64,000 bases of DNA from Doryteuthis pealeii (taxonomy: Eukaryota; Mollusca; Cephalopoda; Myopsida; Loliginidae). Under the pieces are notes generated by a model that saw only the letters and a list, made by a program, of their open reading frames with translations, was not told where the DNA came from and did not search any database. A program made the position numbers and the translations under genes. Below are positions 42,741 through 53,089 of the stretch, piece after piece. The DNA lies in assembly GCA_023376005.1 (NCBI GenBank), contig CM042139.1, positions 135,075,245 through 135,139,244 of the forward strand, given 5' to 3'. How positions within the stretch are numbered: position 1 is the first letter of the stretch; every line of letters starts with the position of its first letter.

Positions 42741-43380
42741 AGAGAAAAAGAAGATAAAAGGGAGTAGAATTAATCATTGGTCCTCGCCAGTTTCATTGTT
42801 TGCATGCAAGAAAAAAAGGTAGTAACAGCGATATAAAAGGAAGTGCGATTTACGTTCCCTCTGTGTGCGCACGCTCGTGTGTTCGCTTAACACGCCTGAG
42901 TTTAATATTCTTCAATCACAACTTTTTTTTCTTCTTCTCTCCACTTTTACTTTACATTCTCGTTTCGTTTTACTTTCTCTTGTGTTTCAACCCCTCCATT
43001 TCTATTTTCGAATTTCCAATTTGTTTCTTCCGGACTATAAGCAATATCGACGCATCAAGGCGTGTATAACGGGCGGCTGAAGCGATTGCAGCTGCAAAAG
43101 CTGTCCACTTAGGATACTTGCTCTCCACAGACGCAAGATGTGTTGCTAAGGGGCAAGATGGACAGTCTTCATGAAAGTTAATCACTACAAGGGTACAAGA
43201 TACATTAACACCGAGTTATTCATAGTCACAATTTGCTTTGAGGGAGATGCAAGAATTTCTCCGTTAAAAATAGGAGGTCTTTAATTAACAAGACTGGGAA
43301 AAACAGTTCTATGAGTTCGAACTTCGAAAGGGTTACCAAACCTTCAAAAAATGTTGCTCAAAATTCAGTTTTCTAAGGGA
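42741..43380. other. Unassigned sequence
   Basis: T/C-rich at 42900-43050, otherwise mixed. Small overlapping open frames on both strands have no recognisable domain. Confidence 0.35.
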
Positions 43381-43390
43381 AAATGTTCAT

Positions 43391-43607
43391 ATATATATAT
43401 ATTATATATAATAATATATATATATATATATATATGTTCTGGTTCCAACGGAGAAAATGTAATATTTTATAAAAAAGAAAGGTCCGCAAAATGTATCGTT
43501 TCTAGAAAAAAATGTTTTATTCTTTTTATTTCACATACGCAACACGTGGGTTTCAGATATTCTGGTATCTTTCTTCGGGCTTTTGATCAATACACATATT
43601 GATATAT

Positions 43608-43667
<60 letters not shown>

Positions 43668-43963
43668 TATATGTACATAGGTTATGCGTGTTTTTGTAAT
43701 TTTTCTGTTATGTAATTATGTAATACAGAAACACACATAACCTATGTATTATATATATGTGTATATGTGTATATAATATATATTATGTATATCAATATAT
43801 GTATTGATCAAAGCCTGAAGAAGATATCAGAATATATGAAACACGTGTTGCGTATGTGAAATAAAAAGAATAAAACATTTCTTTCTGAGAACGATACATT
43901 TTGCGGACCTTCTTCTTTATATTATATATATATAATATATATATATTATATATATATATATAT

Positions 43964-43990
<27 letters not shown>
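43391..43990. repeat. Large nested fold-back element bounded by (TA)n
   Basis: Outer arms 43477-43606 and 43791-43914 are complementary over about 125 bp, with few mismatches (both contain AAAATGTATCG and ACGCAACACGTG or complements). Inner arms 43674-43693 and 43730-43748 are complementary with one mismatch (TACATAGGTTATG). (TA)n arrays lie at 43391-43434, 43600-43660 and 43918-43978, followed by (TG)n to 43998. The right arm carries CTGAAGAAGATATCAGAATATATGAAAC-type sequence in the order of a decayed hammerhead core, which suggests paired Penelope-type terminal repeats. Confidence 0.75.
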
Positions 43991-43998
<8 letters not shown>

Positions 43999-43999
43999 T

Positions 44000-44271
44000 T
44001 TATATTATTATGTTATTATAATATTATGTTATTATAAATATTTATGCTGCTGTCAATAACACAAAGACATTGAACAGTAGCAACATTCATTTGAAAAAGG
44101 GTATCTAACGAACCCGAAAATTTATGATAAAATAATAAAAAAAATAAGTGAATCCAATATTCCATAACATCGAGTTCTTTCATTATTTTTAGATGCTTCG
44201 TAATAACGCCTAACTTTTAAAAAAACAACATAAAATATATACCGAGAGAAGCATACGGAGACCCCTAAAAT

Positions 44272-44322
<51 letters not shown>

Positions 44323-44960
44323 GTATTTGCATAGAAATAGTGCCAATGCATAAATAGCAGGGAGGGTTAAAACCTAAAATTAAGATTAATGGAACATATT
44401 ACCATTATTTAAGTATCTTTATATAACAATCCTCAGACGAGTGAATAGTAAATGGGAAGCATTTATATATCGTGATGTATGTTCTCGTGATCAGATCTTT
44501 TTACATGAGATTGTTACAAGAAAACATAACGTGCATACATGCATCAATGAATTCATGTTGCATACAGATTGAGAAAAAATAAAACGATAAAAAAATTAGA
44601 AAGATAATAAAAAATAATAAAACAAAATATTAAAAAATAGAGATATAATAAATGATAAATAAACTTTTTTTTTTAAATTAAAGGGGCTTAGAATAAGGGG
44701 TTAATTAGAGTCATGTAGGTGATAACAGAAGGGAAATTTGTTGACATGTCTACATTTAGCGATTAGTTCACTTCTTTTAGCAGAAAGACAATTATAAACG
44801 ATCGCCCCCATCCCTAACATCGCCAAAAAACGATTAGCGCGACTAGAAAAGTATTTCCAAACTACAGTAATAAACTGTATAGAAATATTCAAGTTGAATT
44901 AATGATACCTATGAAGAAATTAATCCTTTCAACAATTAGATGAGAAGAACAACTCGCTAT
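44000..44960. other. AT-rich DNA with a (TA)n array
   Basis: (TA)n at 44277-44316. No repeat family or gene otherwise. Confidence 0.45.
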
Positions 44961-44967
44961 GAATGCA

Positions 44968-45017
44968 TTATAGTCTATTTCAGGGAGCTTGAAATAGCTC
45001 CCTGAAATAGACTATAA
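44968..45017. repeat. Perfect 22-bp hairpin
   Basis: 44968-44989 (containing TAGTCTATTTCAGGGAGCT) is exactly complementary to 44996-45017, with a 6-base loop TGAAAT. No mismatch in 22 bp. The surrounding sequence is unique-looking AT-rich DNA. Confidence 0.92.
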
Positions 45018-45168
45018 AGCTAAATCTCTAAGTCTTTTGTTATTTCTTTACTTATATATTTGCTCTGTGACTCTAACATTAAGAGCACACATTGAGCTCT
45101 CAAACTGCGACAGGTTTTTTAAATAAAACTCTTGTGTCGTAAGGAAGATTTCTTCTCTGGACTTTTGG

Positions 45169-45170
<2 letters not shown>

Positions 45171-45236
<66 letters not shown>
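45171..45236. repeat. (TA)n microsatellite
   Basis: About 66 bp of TA, ending eight bases before a TIR-family M element. Confidence 0.95.
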
Positions 45237-45239
<3 letters not shown>

Positions 45240-45243
45240 CAAC

Positions 45244-45653
45244 AGTACCTGACTTACGTATTTAATTATTTCCATTCGTAACTCAGTGGCCTCGTATATC
45301 AAATCATTTTACCCATTCAAAATAAACTGTAATTCCATTAATCCGATCAGACACCCCAAAACACCACAATCCTTTTGTTACGTTTTTTAAATCAGAAAAA
45401 CAGAGTGTATTATATAAAGAAACATAATAAAATGCACTGAAATGTAATAATAATTCAGTAATGTTTTAATGCTTATTTTTTATAAATAATATTTTTTGTC
45501 GTAATGAATTTGGAAAGTTAATTTTTTCTAATGAAATTATTAGTATAAGCGTATCTAATGTTCGCTCATACCCCAAATTTGAGCTCACAACACAAAGCAA
45601 AAATTGACCAAGTGACTGCTTGGACACTCGTAAGTCAAGTAATCACAGTATAT
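45244..45653. mobile_element. TIR family M element, second copy
   Basis: Ends CAGTACCTGACTTACG and, inverted, CTGTGATTACTTGACTTACG match the termini at 30389-30819. The interior shares TTTGAGCTCACAACACAAAGC-like and TTGACCAAGTG-like blocks with 52920-52985. About 410 bp, non-coding. Confidence 0.6.
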
Positions 45654-45654
45654 A

Positions 45655-45960
45655 TAATACACAGTCTTTTTAGCGTTAGTATGTATACATATCTGTGCCT
45701 GTTTAGAGGATTGGTTTATCTACTTTCATTTGTATATAGCCATGTCAGCCGGGCTTAGCATACGCCGAGGAGTAAGACCTTACCAAATAGGACAGTCATG
45801 GTATGACCCGAAATACTTTTGGAGGTGAGGTTCCAATTATAGAGCTCTGAGGGATGAGGAGTACACTTTCATTGCAATTATTCAAGGTCGTGTGAGTACC
45901 TGTTAGGGTATCACCAATGAATCAAATATATATGTTTAAACTAGACAATTGTTATTAAAG
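45655..45960. other. Unassigned sequence
   Basis: Mixed composition; no gene or repeat recognised. Confidence 0.35.
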
Positions 45961-45964
45961 CATT

Positions 45965-46350
45965 GATATGGCAGCCGTGTCAATTCTACTGTATGGCTAC
46001 ACCACGGGTACTATAACGGACGGTTTGCAGGAAAGTCTATATGGATACTACACAAAGATGCTGGGTACTGTTTTGAACCACTCCTGGAAGCAGTACCTTA
46101 CAAAACCGCAGTTGTAAGGCCACATACCTCCAAGGTAGACAAGCAAAACTGAGGTAAGGCTGAAACCAGAATTGGCACACTAGTTTTGGCCAAACAGCAG
46201 AAACTTAAATTCATCATCACTGTTCGAACACTGGGTGTCGTTTAGAGAACTTGATAAGAGCGATGGCTTATAGGGACGGATGGTGAGAGAGAGTCAAAGG
46301 AATATGTGCAGCTGATGCGCTTTCATGATGATAATGATAATGATGAGTAG
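45965..46350 (+). mobile_element. RTE-type LINE 3' end fragment
   Basis: Plus strand. TCAATTCTACTGTATGGCTACACC corresponds to the VSVLLYGCTT region (in part). GGTACTGTTTTGAACCACTCCTGG corresponds to the AxLNKSWKQ region, and ACAGCAGAAACTTAAATTCATC is an altered C-terminal stretch. It ends with GATGATAATGATAATGATGAG, an interrupted (ATG)n tail. Confidence 0.82.
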
Positions 46351-46812
46351 ATCTGTTTAAACTGATTGTGATCATTATTAATACATTGAATCTAAAAGTG
46401 TTGATATTTTTATTTAGTACAAAATGTCTACTTGTTTAAAATGATTGCCAAATATACATTTTTACTGTGAATCATTGAAGCCCATAATTGTTTAAGTAAC
46501 TTTGGCATAAAAACATTCAGCAAGGGTTGACAGTCCATACAACCGACCAACCAATCAACCAAACGAAAAGGAAATTATATTTGTTTATAATTACCACGCA
46601 GTGATTTCTCTAGTTTCATTCAGTTCATAGCGAACATTAATATTTTATGCACATGGTCATTCTTATGCGGAAAATAAACATGTTAATCATATTTTGTGTA
46701 AAATCTTACGCTATTCTTACACACTTAAAACGCTTGATTGGATACTGTCAATATTGATTACGAGTGTAGCATATATCAGGTGATACGTTCTATGCACACA
46801 AGAATATGCTGA

Positions 46813-46870
<58 letters not shown>

Positions 46871-47185
46871 CCTTCATTTTGCAATGAATATATACGGCAA
46901 TGAAACCTGTATCCTACACTGAACAATTCAGGTCACGACAATAAGTATACTTTTTAAATCTTCAGTCGTTAAAAATGATTACTTCCTTCAGGTCTTAGCA
47001 CCAAGTTGTATTCCTAACCTAACCACACTTTGTACAAAAACAAGTGTTGTATTTCCATCATCAGGAGATAAGAAATGGAATTGTTAATTGTTAAAATTGG
47101 CGGCAAGAGGCATTTGTCTCTATTTGAACTCAGATAAAGGACTTCATGTTTTATAAACAAGATGGAGACATCACACTGATTGGCA
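46351..47185. other. AT-rich DNA with a (TA)n array
   Basis: (TA)n at 46816-46868. Otherwise unassigned. 46550-46565 (CAACCAACCAATCAACC) is a short remnant of the AACC motif. Confidence 0.4.
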
Positions 47186-47189
47186 TTGG

Positions 47190-47465
47190 CCTTTGAAATT
47201 AACAGACCAGTTCTCATACCTAGAAGACACAATCTCATCTACAGAAAGCGATGTCAATATACGCATATGAAAGGCATGGGCTGCTATTGACAGATTATCA
47301 GTTATATACAAATCTGGTCTCTCTGATAAGATCAAGCAAAAAATCTTCCTAGCAGTAGCTGTGTTGTGCTACTGTATGGCTGGACCAATATTTGTGATAT
47401 TTCTACACGAGCATGGTGACAGAAATATGGAGGAACTGGATATTCACAACATCAATAAACATTGT
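47190..47465 (+). mobile_element. RTE-type LINE fragment
   Basis: Plus strand. AATTAACAGACCAGTTCTCATACC, ATCTCATCTACAGAAAGCGATGTC, GGCATGGGCTGCTATTGACAG and AGTAGCTGTGTTGTGCTACTG match the ORF2 stretch FTYLGSNISSTENDV to VSVLLYG of the long copy (blocks shortened). 5' and 3' ends truncated. Confidence 0.82.
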
Positions 47466-47579
47466 AAAAAAGAGATATATTGTTTGAACTAATATCTATA
47501 TTTTGGATTTAATTATGTGTGTATATAGATTGTATGAACGATTATTACTTTCAATTTGATTCAAAATAATGAATGATAA

Positions 47580-47880
47580 GTGATGGATTGATTTTAGCGG
47601 CATGCTAACCCATCAAAAGTTATTTTATACCTTGAGGTTAGGGAATCGCGTTTAATACGTTCATATTCACATTTTATGTAGTTGTTCTTTTAGAGTTTTT
47701 CTTACACACGAACATATAAATAAGAATATATTAAACAGATCTGTTTGACTCATAGATAAGATCATAACAAGTACAACCGCTCTGAATCAGAGTATACCTA
47801 GGAAATAATGAAAATGAACCAATACTCTACACTCCATAGATCTTCATCACAATTAGAAGGCTTCAATTCTTTCTAAACAA
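47580..47880 (+). repeat. Dispersed repeat family C, good copy
   Basis: ATTGATTTTAGCGGCATGC, AAGTTATTTTATACC, GGTTAGGGAATCGCG, GTAGTTGTTCTTTTAGAG, CAGATCTGTTTGACTCATAG, CTGAATCAGAGTATACC and CAATACTCTACACTCC in family order. Its first module, ending TTATTTTATACC, is shared with SINE family S3. Confidence 0.65.
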
Positions 47881-47913
47881 AATAATCAATACAATGAATC
47901 ACTTTTCCAACGG

Positions 47914-47915
47914 TA

Positions 47916-47990
<75 letters not shown>
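47914..47990. repeat. (TA)n array
   Basis: TA repeats with small interruptions, forming the left border of a palindrome. Confidence 0.95.
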
Positions 47991-47991
<1 letters not shown>

Positions 47992-48094
47992 GAATAAAAA
48001 GGTCTTAAATACCATGGGTATCGAGGTTATAGATACCCACGAGTGGAAATGGTCAATAACCACGATACCCATGTTATCTAAGGCCTTTTTATTC
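47991..48094. repeat. Imperfect palindrome of about 104 bp
   Basis: The left arm 47991-48030 (TGAATAAAAAGGTCTTA, CATGGGTATCG) is complementary to 48055-48094 (CGATACCCATG, AAGGCCTTTTTATTCA) with about three mismatches in 40. The loop is about 24 bases and itself contains ATACCCACGAGTGG. (TA)n borders on the left. Confidence 0.85.
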
Positions 48095-48252
48095 ACAAAT
48101 AACTTTGCTCTGTTTATAATAATTAAACATTGAGCTCTCAATGGAACATCAACTCTACAACAAACTACTGGTAGGGAATAGGACCAACTAGAATCAGCTT
48201 GTACCAAGAAACTTGGTACCACACCAAACAATATATATATATATATATATAC
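48095..48252. other. Unassigned spacer with short (TA)n
   Basis: Mixed DNA, with (TA)n at 48229-48250 just before the next element. Confidence 0.4.
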
Positions 48253-48400
48253 TAGCAAATATATGCACCCTCCGGGTGCAAGTATTTAAGTTTAAATGTA
48301 ATAAAATATTAGATTAAATCAGAAAGGCTAATGAAACTAATTAAGAATTCAGATAAAAAGATTTGAAACGGAGGGGGTATAATCGGAAAATAGAACAACT
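48253..48400 (+). repeat. Dispersed repeat family D, 5' part
   Basis: Starts ACTAGCAAATATATGCACCC then TCCGGGTGC, analogous to the start at 36888. The extent beyond about 48400 is unclear. Sequence to 48850 is AT-rich and unassigned. Confidence 0.4.
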
Positions 48401-48875
48401 GAAACTTACTCTTTCATCACTTCCGTTTTTCAATGCTAAATTTTGCTAATTTAACTATTTACTTAAAATAGGAAGTAAAGAATAAAATTACAGTTATTTC
48501 TTCTAGTTAATGAATTTCTTTTAGAATTTATCCCCGAGATTTATGTTCATATTCATTAAGATAAAACCAAACAATTAGAAATCAATAATACCAAGCATAT
48601 TTTTTATTAAAATCAGTTTTTTTAATATCAATATGCAAATTAGCTTTACGTTTACACTGAAAACTGGTATTTTGTTGTATATATAAATAAAATTGCATGT
48701 TATTAGTATTTAGGTAAGGCCAACAGTATTAATAATGTCAAACAGTTTTATTATTAATTGAGGTTTAAATAGAAATAGAATCATGGAGAATGTGACGTAA
48801 ATAACTAAGGAAATTGTGACTTGAGTAGTAATATAGTATCGGTTACAGACAGAAAAACACACAATCTCCATTATA

Positions 48876-48934
48876 ATATATATATATATATATATGTGTG
48901 TGGTATGTGTGTGTGTGTATTTTGTATTGGAGAA

Positions 48935-48975
<41 letters not shown>
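48876..48975. repeat. (TA)n-(TG)n-(TA)n microsatellites
   Basis: (TA)n 48877-48894, TG-rich 48895-48921, (TA)n 48938-48974. Confidence 0.95.
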
Positions 48976-48977
<2 letters not shown>

Positions 48978-50460
48978 TTGGCTATTCCTATAAACTAGCG
49001 GAGATATCAGGAGTTCCTCGGGTATGATAACAAATTAATACCAGTAATGTACAAATATTGGTTTAATCATAAAATAAATAAAGTAGAGTTGATGATATTT
49101 ATTATGATTTAAACATTTTCATTTTCAAATTTATTTGTCACTCTTTATTAAAAAATAGTAAATATAAAAACTAATTATCAGGTTTTTTTTACGATGATAT
49201 TGTTTATATAGTAAGTAGCGAAACAATTATTTTAGACATAGATTTTATATAAACTAACTGGAGCCTCACATTCCGATGAAGTTTAGTTTCATATAGAAAA
49301 TATTTATTTTTGGGGGTCTTGCGTCATCTGCCGGGGATAGACACCGTATTCTAAGCCTCGCTTATGAGGAAGTTTAAATATATTTTTGACTGGTTTTAAC
49401 CATATACTTATGTAAATCGAGTGAATGAGTTACTATCAATTTGTGAAAATAAAAAATCCCCCCGCTTTGAAAAGAAGGATTTAAAATGTCTTTCAACACA
49501 GACTTGTCCACATTTAAACGTTTTAAAATAGCTTCGGCATTTCATTATTTCGTTTTCCTCTCAATCGATATACGCCCATTGTTTTCTTTTATATATCTTT
49601 ATTTATCTTTTTGAGAAAAAAAGTATTTTTATTTCCCAAGGGAAATTTTTCTTCAATGTATTTTCGGTCTTTTTTATTTTCTTGGATTTATTTTTGTCTT
49701 GTTTACTCATTACATCTTCATTTATATAGCTTCTTTAATTTGTATTGGTTCGACATCCTGAAAACTACTTAACGTCATTTGAAGCGTTTCTTTCTCTTTT
49801 CTATTAGTAAACACGTCAACCTATTTACTTATGTACAGTAAAAAAAAATGTATTTCATTGTCGATTTGTTGTTCTTCTTTTATACTGTCTCTATCTCGGC
49901 TTCTCACTTCTTTCAGACGCTTTTTATAATTTTTCTTTTCATTATCTATATACTTTAAATTCATATGGTTAAATATAAACATTTCTCAGATTTGTCTCGG
50001 AATAAAAACTTAGTTGTTCTTTTATATTTACTTTTTTCTCATTTACGTTTTTTTACAGTCGGAGTGGATTGAAATACGCTGAATGTATCCATAAAAGAAG
50101 AGCAATACCCCCTAAAAGTGGTTTTCTGTATATAACATTAAACTGCATCTGTTGGTGAGGCTCCTGTGCTGGAGATCTGTAGTGTGAATTGCTGCTTCAT
50201 TGACATTACTCCAATATCAATTCTGACACAGAGTGGTTGTACCTGTTACGATCACATCTATGAGTTAAGTAGTTTTGCTTAAAAATCATTCGTGTGCCAT
50301 GCGCATAAAAAGGATCTCTTAAGGAGACAACCACACACAAAAAGCATTCAATTCACATTTCTTTCTTTTTTTTCACTCGTACATTTCCGAATTAATGGTA
50401 ATACAAAATTTCACATGTTTTCTTTTTACATGGTCATGATACAATTTGATAAGGATGAGT
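48976..50460. other. AT-rich, T-rich DNA, no gene seen
   Basis: About 1.5 kb with no repeat family or structure recognised. 50130-50270 is somewhat more balanced but has no open frame of note. Confidence 0.45.
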
Positions 50461-50494
50461 TTATTGTGCAATGATTATCATCGTAGGAAAAAGG

Positions 50495-50575
50495 CACGCC
50501 GAGACGAGTTCTGTTTACAGATGTCGCATCCCAACACTAGCAACTAGGCCACGGGGACTCTCGCCGGGTTTGAAT
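50495..50575 (-). mobile_element. Isolated tRNA-like SINE head
   Basis: On the minus strand (50575 to 50497): AACCCGGCGAGAGTCCCCGT then GGCCTAGTTGCTAGTGTTGG, which matches a Pol III box A with a tRNA-like 5' end. A clear box B is not visible (GAACTCGTC is the nearest). Probably a head-only SINE fragment. Confidence 0.5.
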
Positions 50576-50613
50576 GAAACATTTGTTTGTCTAACTCCAA
50601 TAGAATTTTACGT

Positions 50614-50615
<2 letters not shown>

Positions 50616-50669
<54 letters not shown>
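50616..50669. repeat. (TAT)n microsatellite
   Basis: About 18 TAT units. They encode tyrosines or asparagines only by composition. Confidence 0.95.
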
Positions 50670-50881
50670 TGATTTTGATTTCTTTACATAAAAAAGAAAG
50701 AAGAAAGTTGAAACCACGCCTAGATATTCATAGATTCCTTCCTGATCTAGCCCCTTTATTGAAATGTCTGTATCCAAAATGTGAATGATAAAGCTACTAG
50801 TTTTTCTCGTTTGAAAGATGATCTTGCACTCTTATCAGCATCATATTTCATTCCAATATCATTCATAAGGAATTAATAAGT

Positions 50882-51160
50882 ATGGAGGCACCGGTTGTGT
50901 AATAGCTATCGTCGTAGGAAATTGACTCAGGAATCCGAGTTCAAATCTTGGACGATTCTATGCTCATTTCCCATAGCCATAATATCCTTGGAAAAGGTAT
51001 GCATCAGACTATTCTCCCTGCAACTAGCAACGCGGACAAGTTTGTTAAAGCTTGGTTATACAACAGTCTCAGAGGAGGAATACTCTGAATTCGAACTTGT
51101 TAAACTAGCCTGAGAAATTGACTTTGTGTCGCATTGTACTTGTCCATACTGGTATATATA
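50882..51160 (+). mobile_element. SINE family S1, full head and tail
   Basis: The head GCACCGGTTGTGTAATAGCT then ATCCGAGTTCAAATCTTGG (box B) is followed by TCATTTCCCATAGCC, GACTATTCTCCCTGC and CTGAATTCGAACTTG. The tail is TTTGTGTCGCATTGTACTTG, followed by a long TA/TC simple repeat. Confidence 0.82.
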
Positions 51161-51224
51161 TATATCTATATATATCTAAATCTATATCTATATATCTATA
51201 TCTATATCTATATCTATCTATCTA

Positions 51225-51262
<38 letters not shown>
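51152..51262. repeat. (TATC)n and (TA)n array
   Basis: Interspersed TATCTA units (51160-51232) passing into pure TA (51233-51262). Grown from the SINE tail and bordering a fold-back element. Confidence 0.95.
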
Positions 51263-51268
<6 letters not shown>

Positions 51269-51657
51269 TTAACATTTTGAAAAAACATATGATGTTTGTT
51301 ATGTAATTGCTGCAAATCGATAAGTTGGTCTTCATCACGAGCGTCATAGACGGGAAGAAAGATATCCGTTAAAAGACTGTTTTTAACAACTGAAATATAT
51401 CCTAAACAATTTTGATACCCACTTTACATTTTTTATATAATTTTTACAACAAACTCTTTTGAGTTTTACTATAAACTATAATACTTCTGATCTTTAAAAA
51501 TTAAAAATGAAATTTATTTTATTTTTAAAACAGAACACGCATTTTTCAAAAATTTTCAGCGGTTGAATCAGCGTTCGTTTTATCGATTTGGTCGAAACAG
51601 ATCTGTCAGCAATTACATAACAAACCTCATATGTTTTTTCAAAATGTTAAATTTCAT
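51262..51657. mobile_element. Fold-back element with 51-bp terminal inverted repeats
   Basis: 51262-51312 and 51607-51657 are complementary over 51 bp with only a few mismatches (ATGAAATTTAACATTTTGAA is the outer end). An internal CAAATCGATAA matches inverted near 51585-51600. The 294-bp interior is AT-rich with no coding. (TA)n lies on both sides (51233-51262 and 51690-51765), and TGTCGGATT follows at 51660-51668. Non-autonomous; class unresolved between MITE and paired Penelope-type terminal repeats. Confidence 0.8.
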
Positions 51658-51682
51658 ACTGTCGGATTAATTTCCATCTATT

Positions 51683-51689
<7 letters not shown>

Positions 51690-51760
<71 letters not shown>

Positions 51761-51765
51761 ACATT
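51690..51765. repeat. (TA)n array
   Basis: TA repeats with one AATA interruption. Confidence 0.95.
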
Positions 51766-52210
51766 ATATAATACTACCCCTGTTCCCCCCATAAGAATGG
51801 AATTAGAACACTTCTATGGCGTTGACAAACATACCATTACTAACCTAATCTATTTTCTTTTAGGATTATTTTATCAGGCCAGAATATTTAGCTATTAAAG
51901 AAACATTGTTTTGCGTCTTATCCCTTATTATTTTATTAATTGTTGAATAAAAACACAAGACAGCTAAGTTTGCTAATTCCATAATTCCTACCTGGAGCAG
52001 TATAATTTTATCTATGGCCATTCAAATGATAGTAAATCTCATTATATATCCTAAATATTCTATGATATTATCGCAGGACATCATCTTCGATTATTGAATT
52101 CCCTTATAATGGACTTAACTTTTTTATAATAGTGTTCTATACGTTTCATTATAATGAATATATATTCTTATACATTTCTCGAGTATGAACCTAGTATTTT
52201 TATGGTCGTT
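51766..52210. other. Unassigned AT-rich DNA
   Basis: No feature recognised. Confidence 0.4.
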
Positions 52211-52214
52211 GTAG

Positions 52215-52330
52215 CGTTCTACATCAGAAGCAAAAACAATCTCTAAGGCCAAGCGCTAGTGAAAAGGTGATATACTCCCTCGCTGTCCGGCTGATATCGA
52301 CAATAAGCCACTCGGCCTAATTACTTTACG
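52215..52330 (+). mobile_element. SINE family S4 tail fragment
   Basis: GAAGCAAAAACAATCTCTAAGG, AGTGAAAAGGTGATATACTCC and GGCTGATATCGACAATAAGCC correspond to the complement of the 7435-7520 region (blocks shortened). The head is missing. Confidence 0.65.
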
Positions 52331-52409
52331 ATACTTATAGGGGCAATAATAATAGTGACCTTTAAGTGCTTTATAAGTTTCCCCTATTCAAACAACACTA
52401 TATGACGCC

Positions 52410-52720
52410 TGATTGATTGATTGTTTGATTGATTGATTATTTTAACGAAACGTCCAACCCGTCAAGGGTTATTTTATGCTTGAAGGTGAGAAATCCCTTT
52501 CATTGTACGATCAAATTTATATTTTTTGCGTAGTTGTTTCTTGAAAAGCATTTTGTCTACACACTCCTGTAGAATGCGAATAATTTTAAACAGATATATT
52601 TCACCCATAGATGGGACCCTAGCGGGTAATACCACCTCACATAAGATTTGACCTTGGAGTAATAGCAATGAAGAGGTACTTTACACTCTGTTTAGAGTTT
52701 CGGAATTTGAGACCAGGGAG
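52410..52720 (+). repeat. Dispersed repeat family C, good copy
   Basis: (GATT)n start at 52412-52436, then CGTCAAGGGTTATTTTATGC, TTGTTTCTTGAAAAGC, ATAATTTTAAACAGAT, CATAGATGGGACCC and AATGAAGAGGTACTTTACACTC in family order. The (GATT)n end recurs at 16285. Confidence 0.65.
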
Positions 52721-52837
52721 AGATGGAGTGCCACAACCGCACAGATCCAAACCGTGCTACTTCTGCGCTGAGTTGGTGATGATTCGTATTAAACATGAAA
52801 CCTTGCGTTTTCTTAACGGCATTCTCTACTGACCTAG

Positions 52838-53083
52838 ATAAACCGGCCCTAATTTATCTTTGGCGTAAAAAAAATTTGAAAACGTAAATGTTTTTATTAA
52901 ACGTATTAAGATAAGCATATCTGGAACTCGCTTGTATCTCAAATTTTAGCTCACAACAAAATTAAAAAAATCGACCAAGTGTCAGCCCTTAACTCGGAAA
53001 AAACATAAGCTGGAGTATTTATACATAAGATATAAATAAATATATAAATATAGTGCAGCCTTGGAGCAAGGTACCACTGTATT
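52838..53083. mobile_element. TIR family M element, truncated
   Basis: The right terminus is AGCAAGGTACCACTG. The interior has TCTCAAATTTTAGCTCACAAC and TCGACCAAGTGTC, matching the copy at 45244. The left terminus is missing. Confidence 0.5.
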
Positions 53084-53089
53084 TAAGAA

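Noticed and set aside
42103..42777. 224-codon minus-strand open frame
   Set aside because: Made of TA, TG, GA and trinucleotide repeats (IYIY, VCVC and SLSL strings).
44968..45017. miRNA precursor
   Set aside because: A perfect stem with a 6-base loop is shorter than typical precursors and lacks bulges; kept as a hairpin only.
46300..46350. GCTGATGCG and ATGATG motifs as a hammerhead
   Set aside because: They belong to the conserved LINE C-terminus and (ATG)n tail; there is no GAAA and no stem II.
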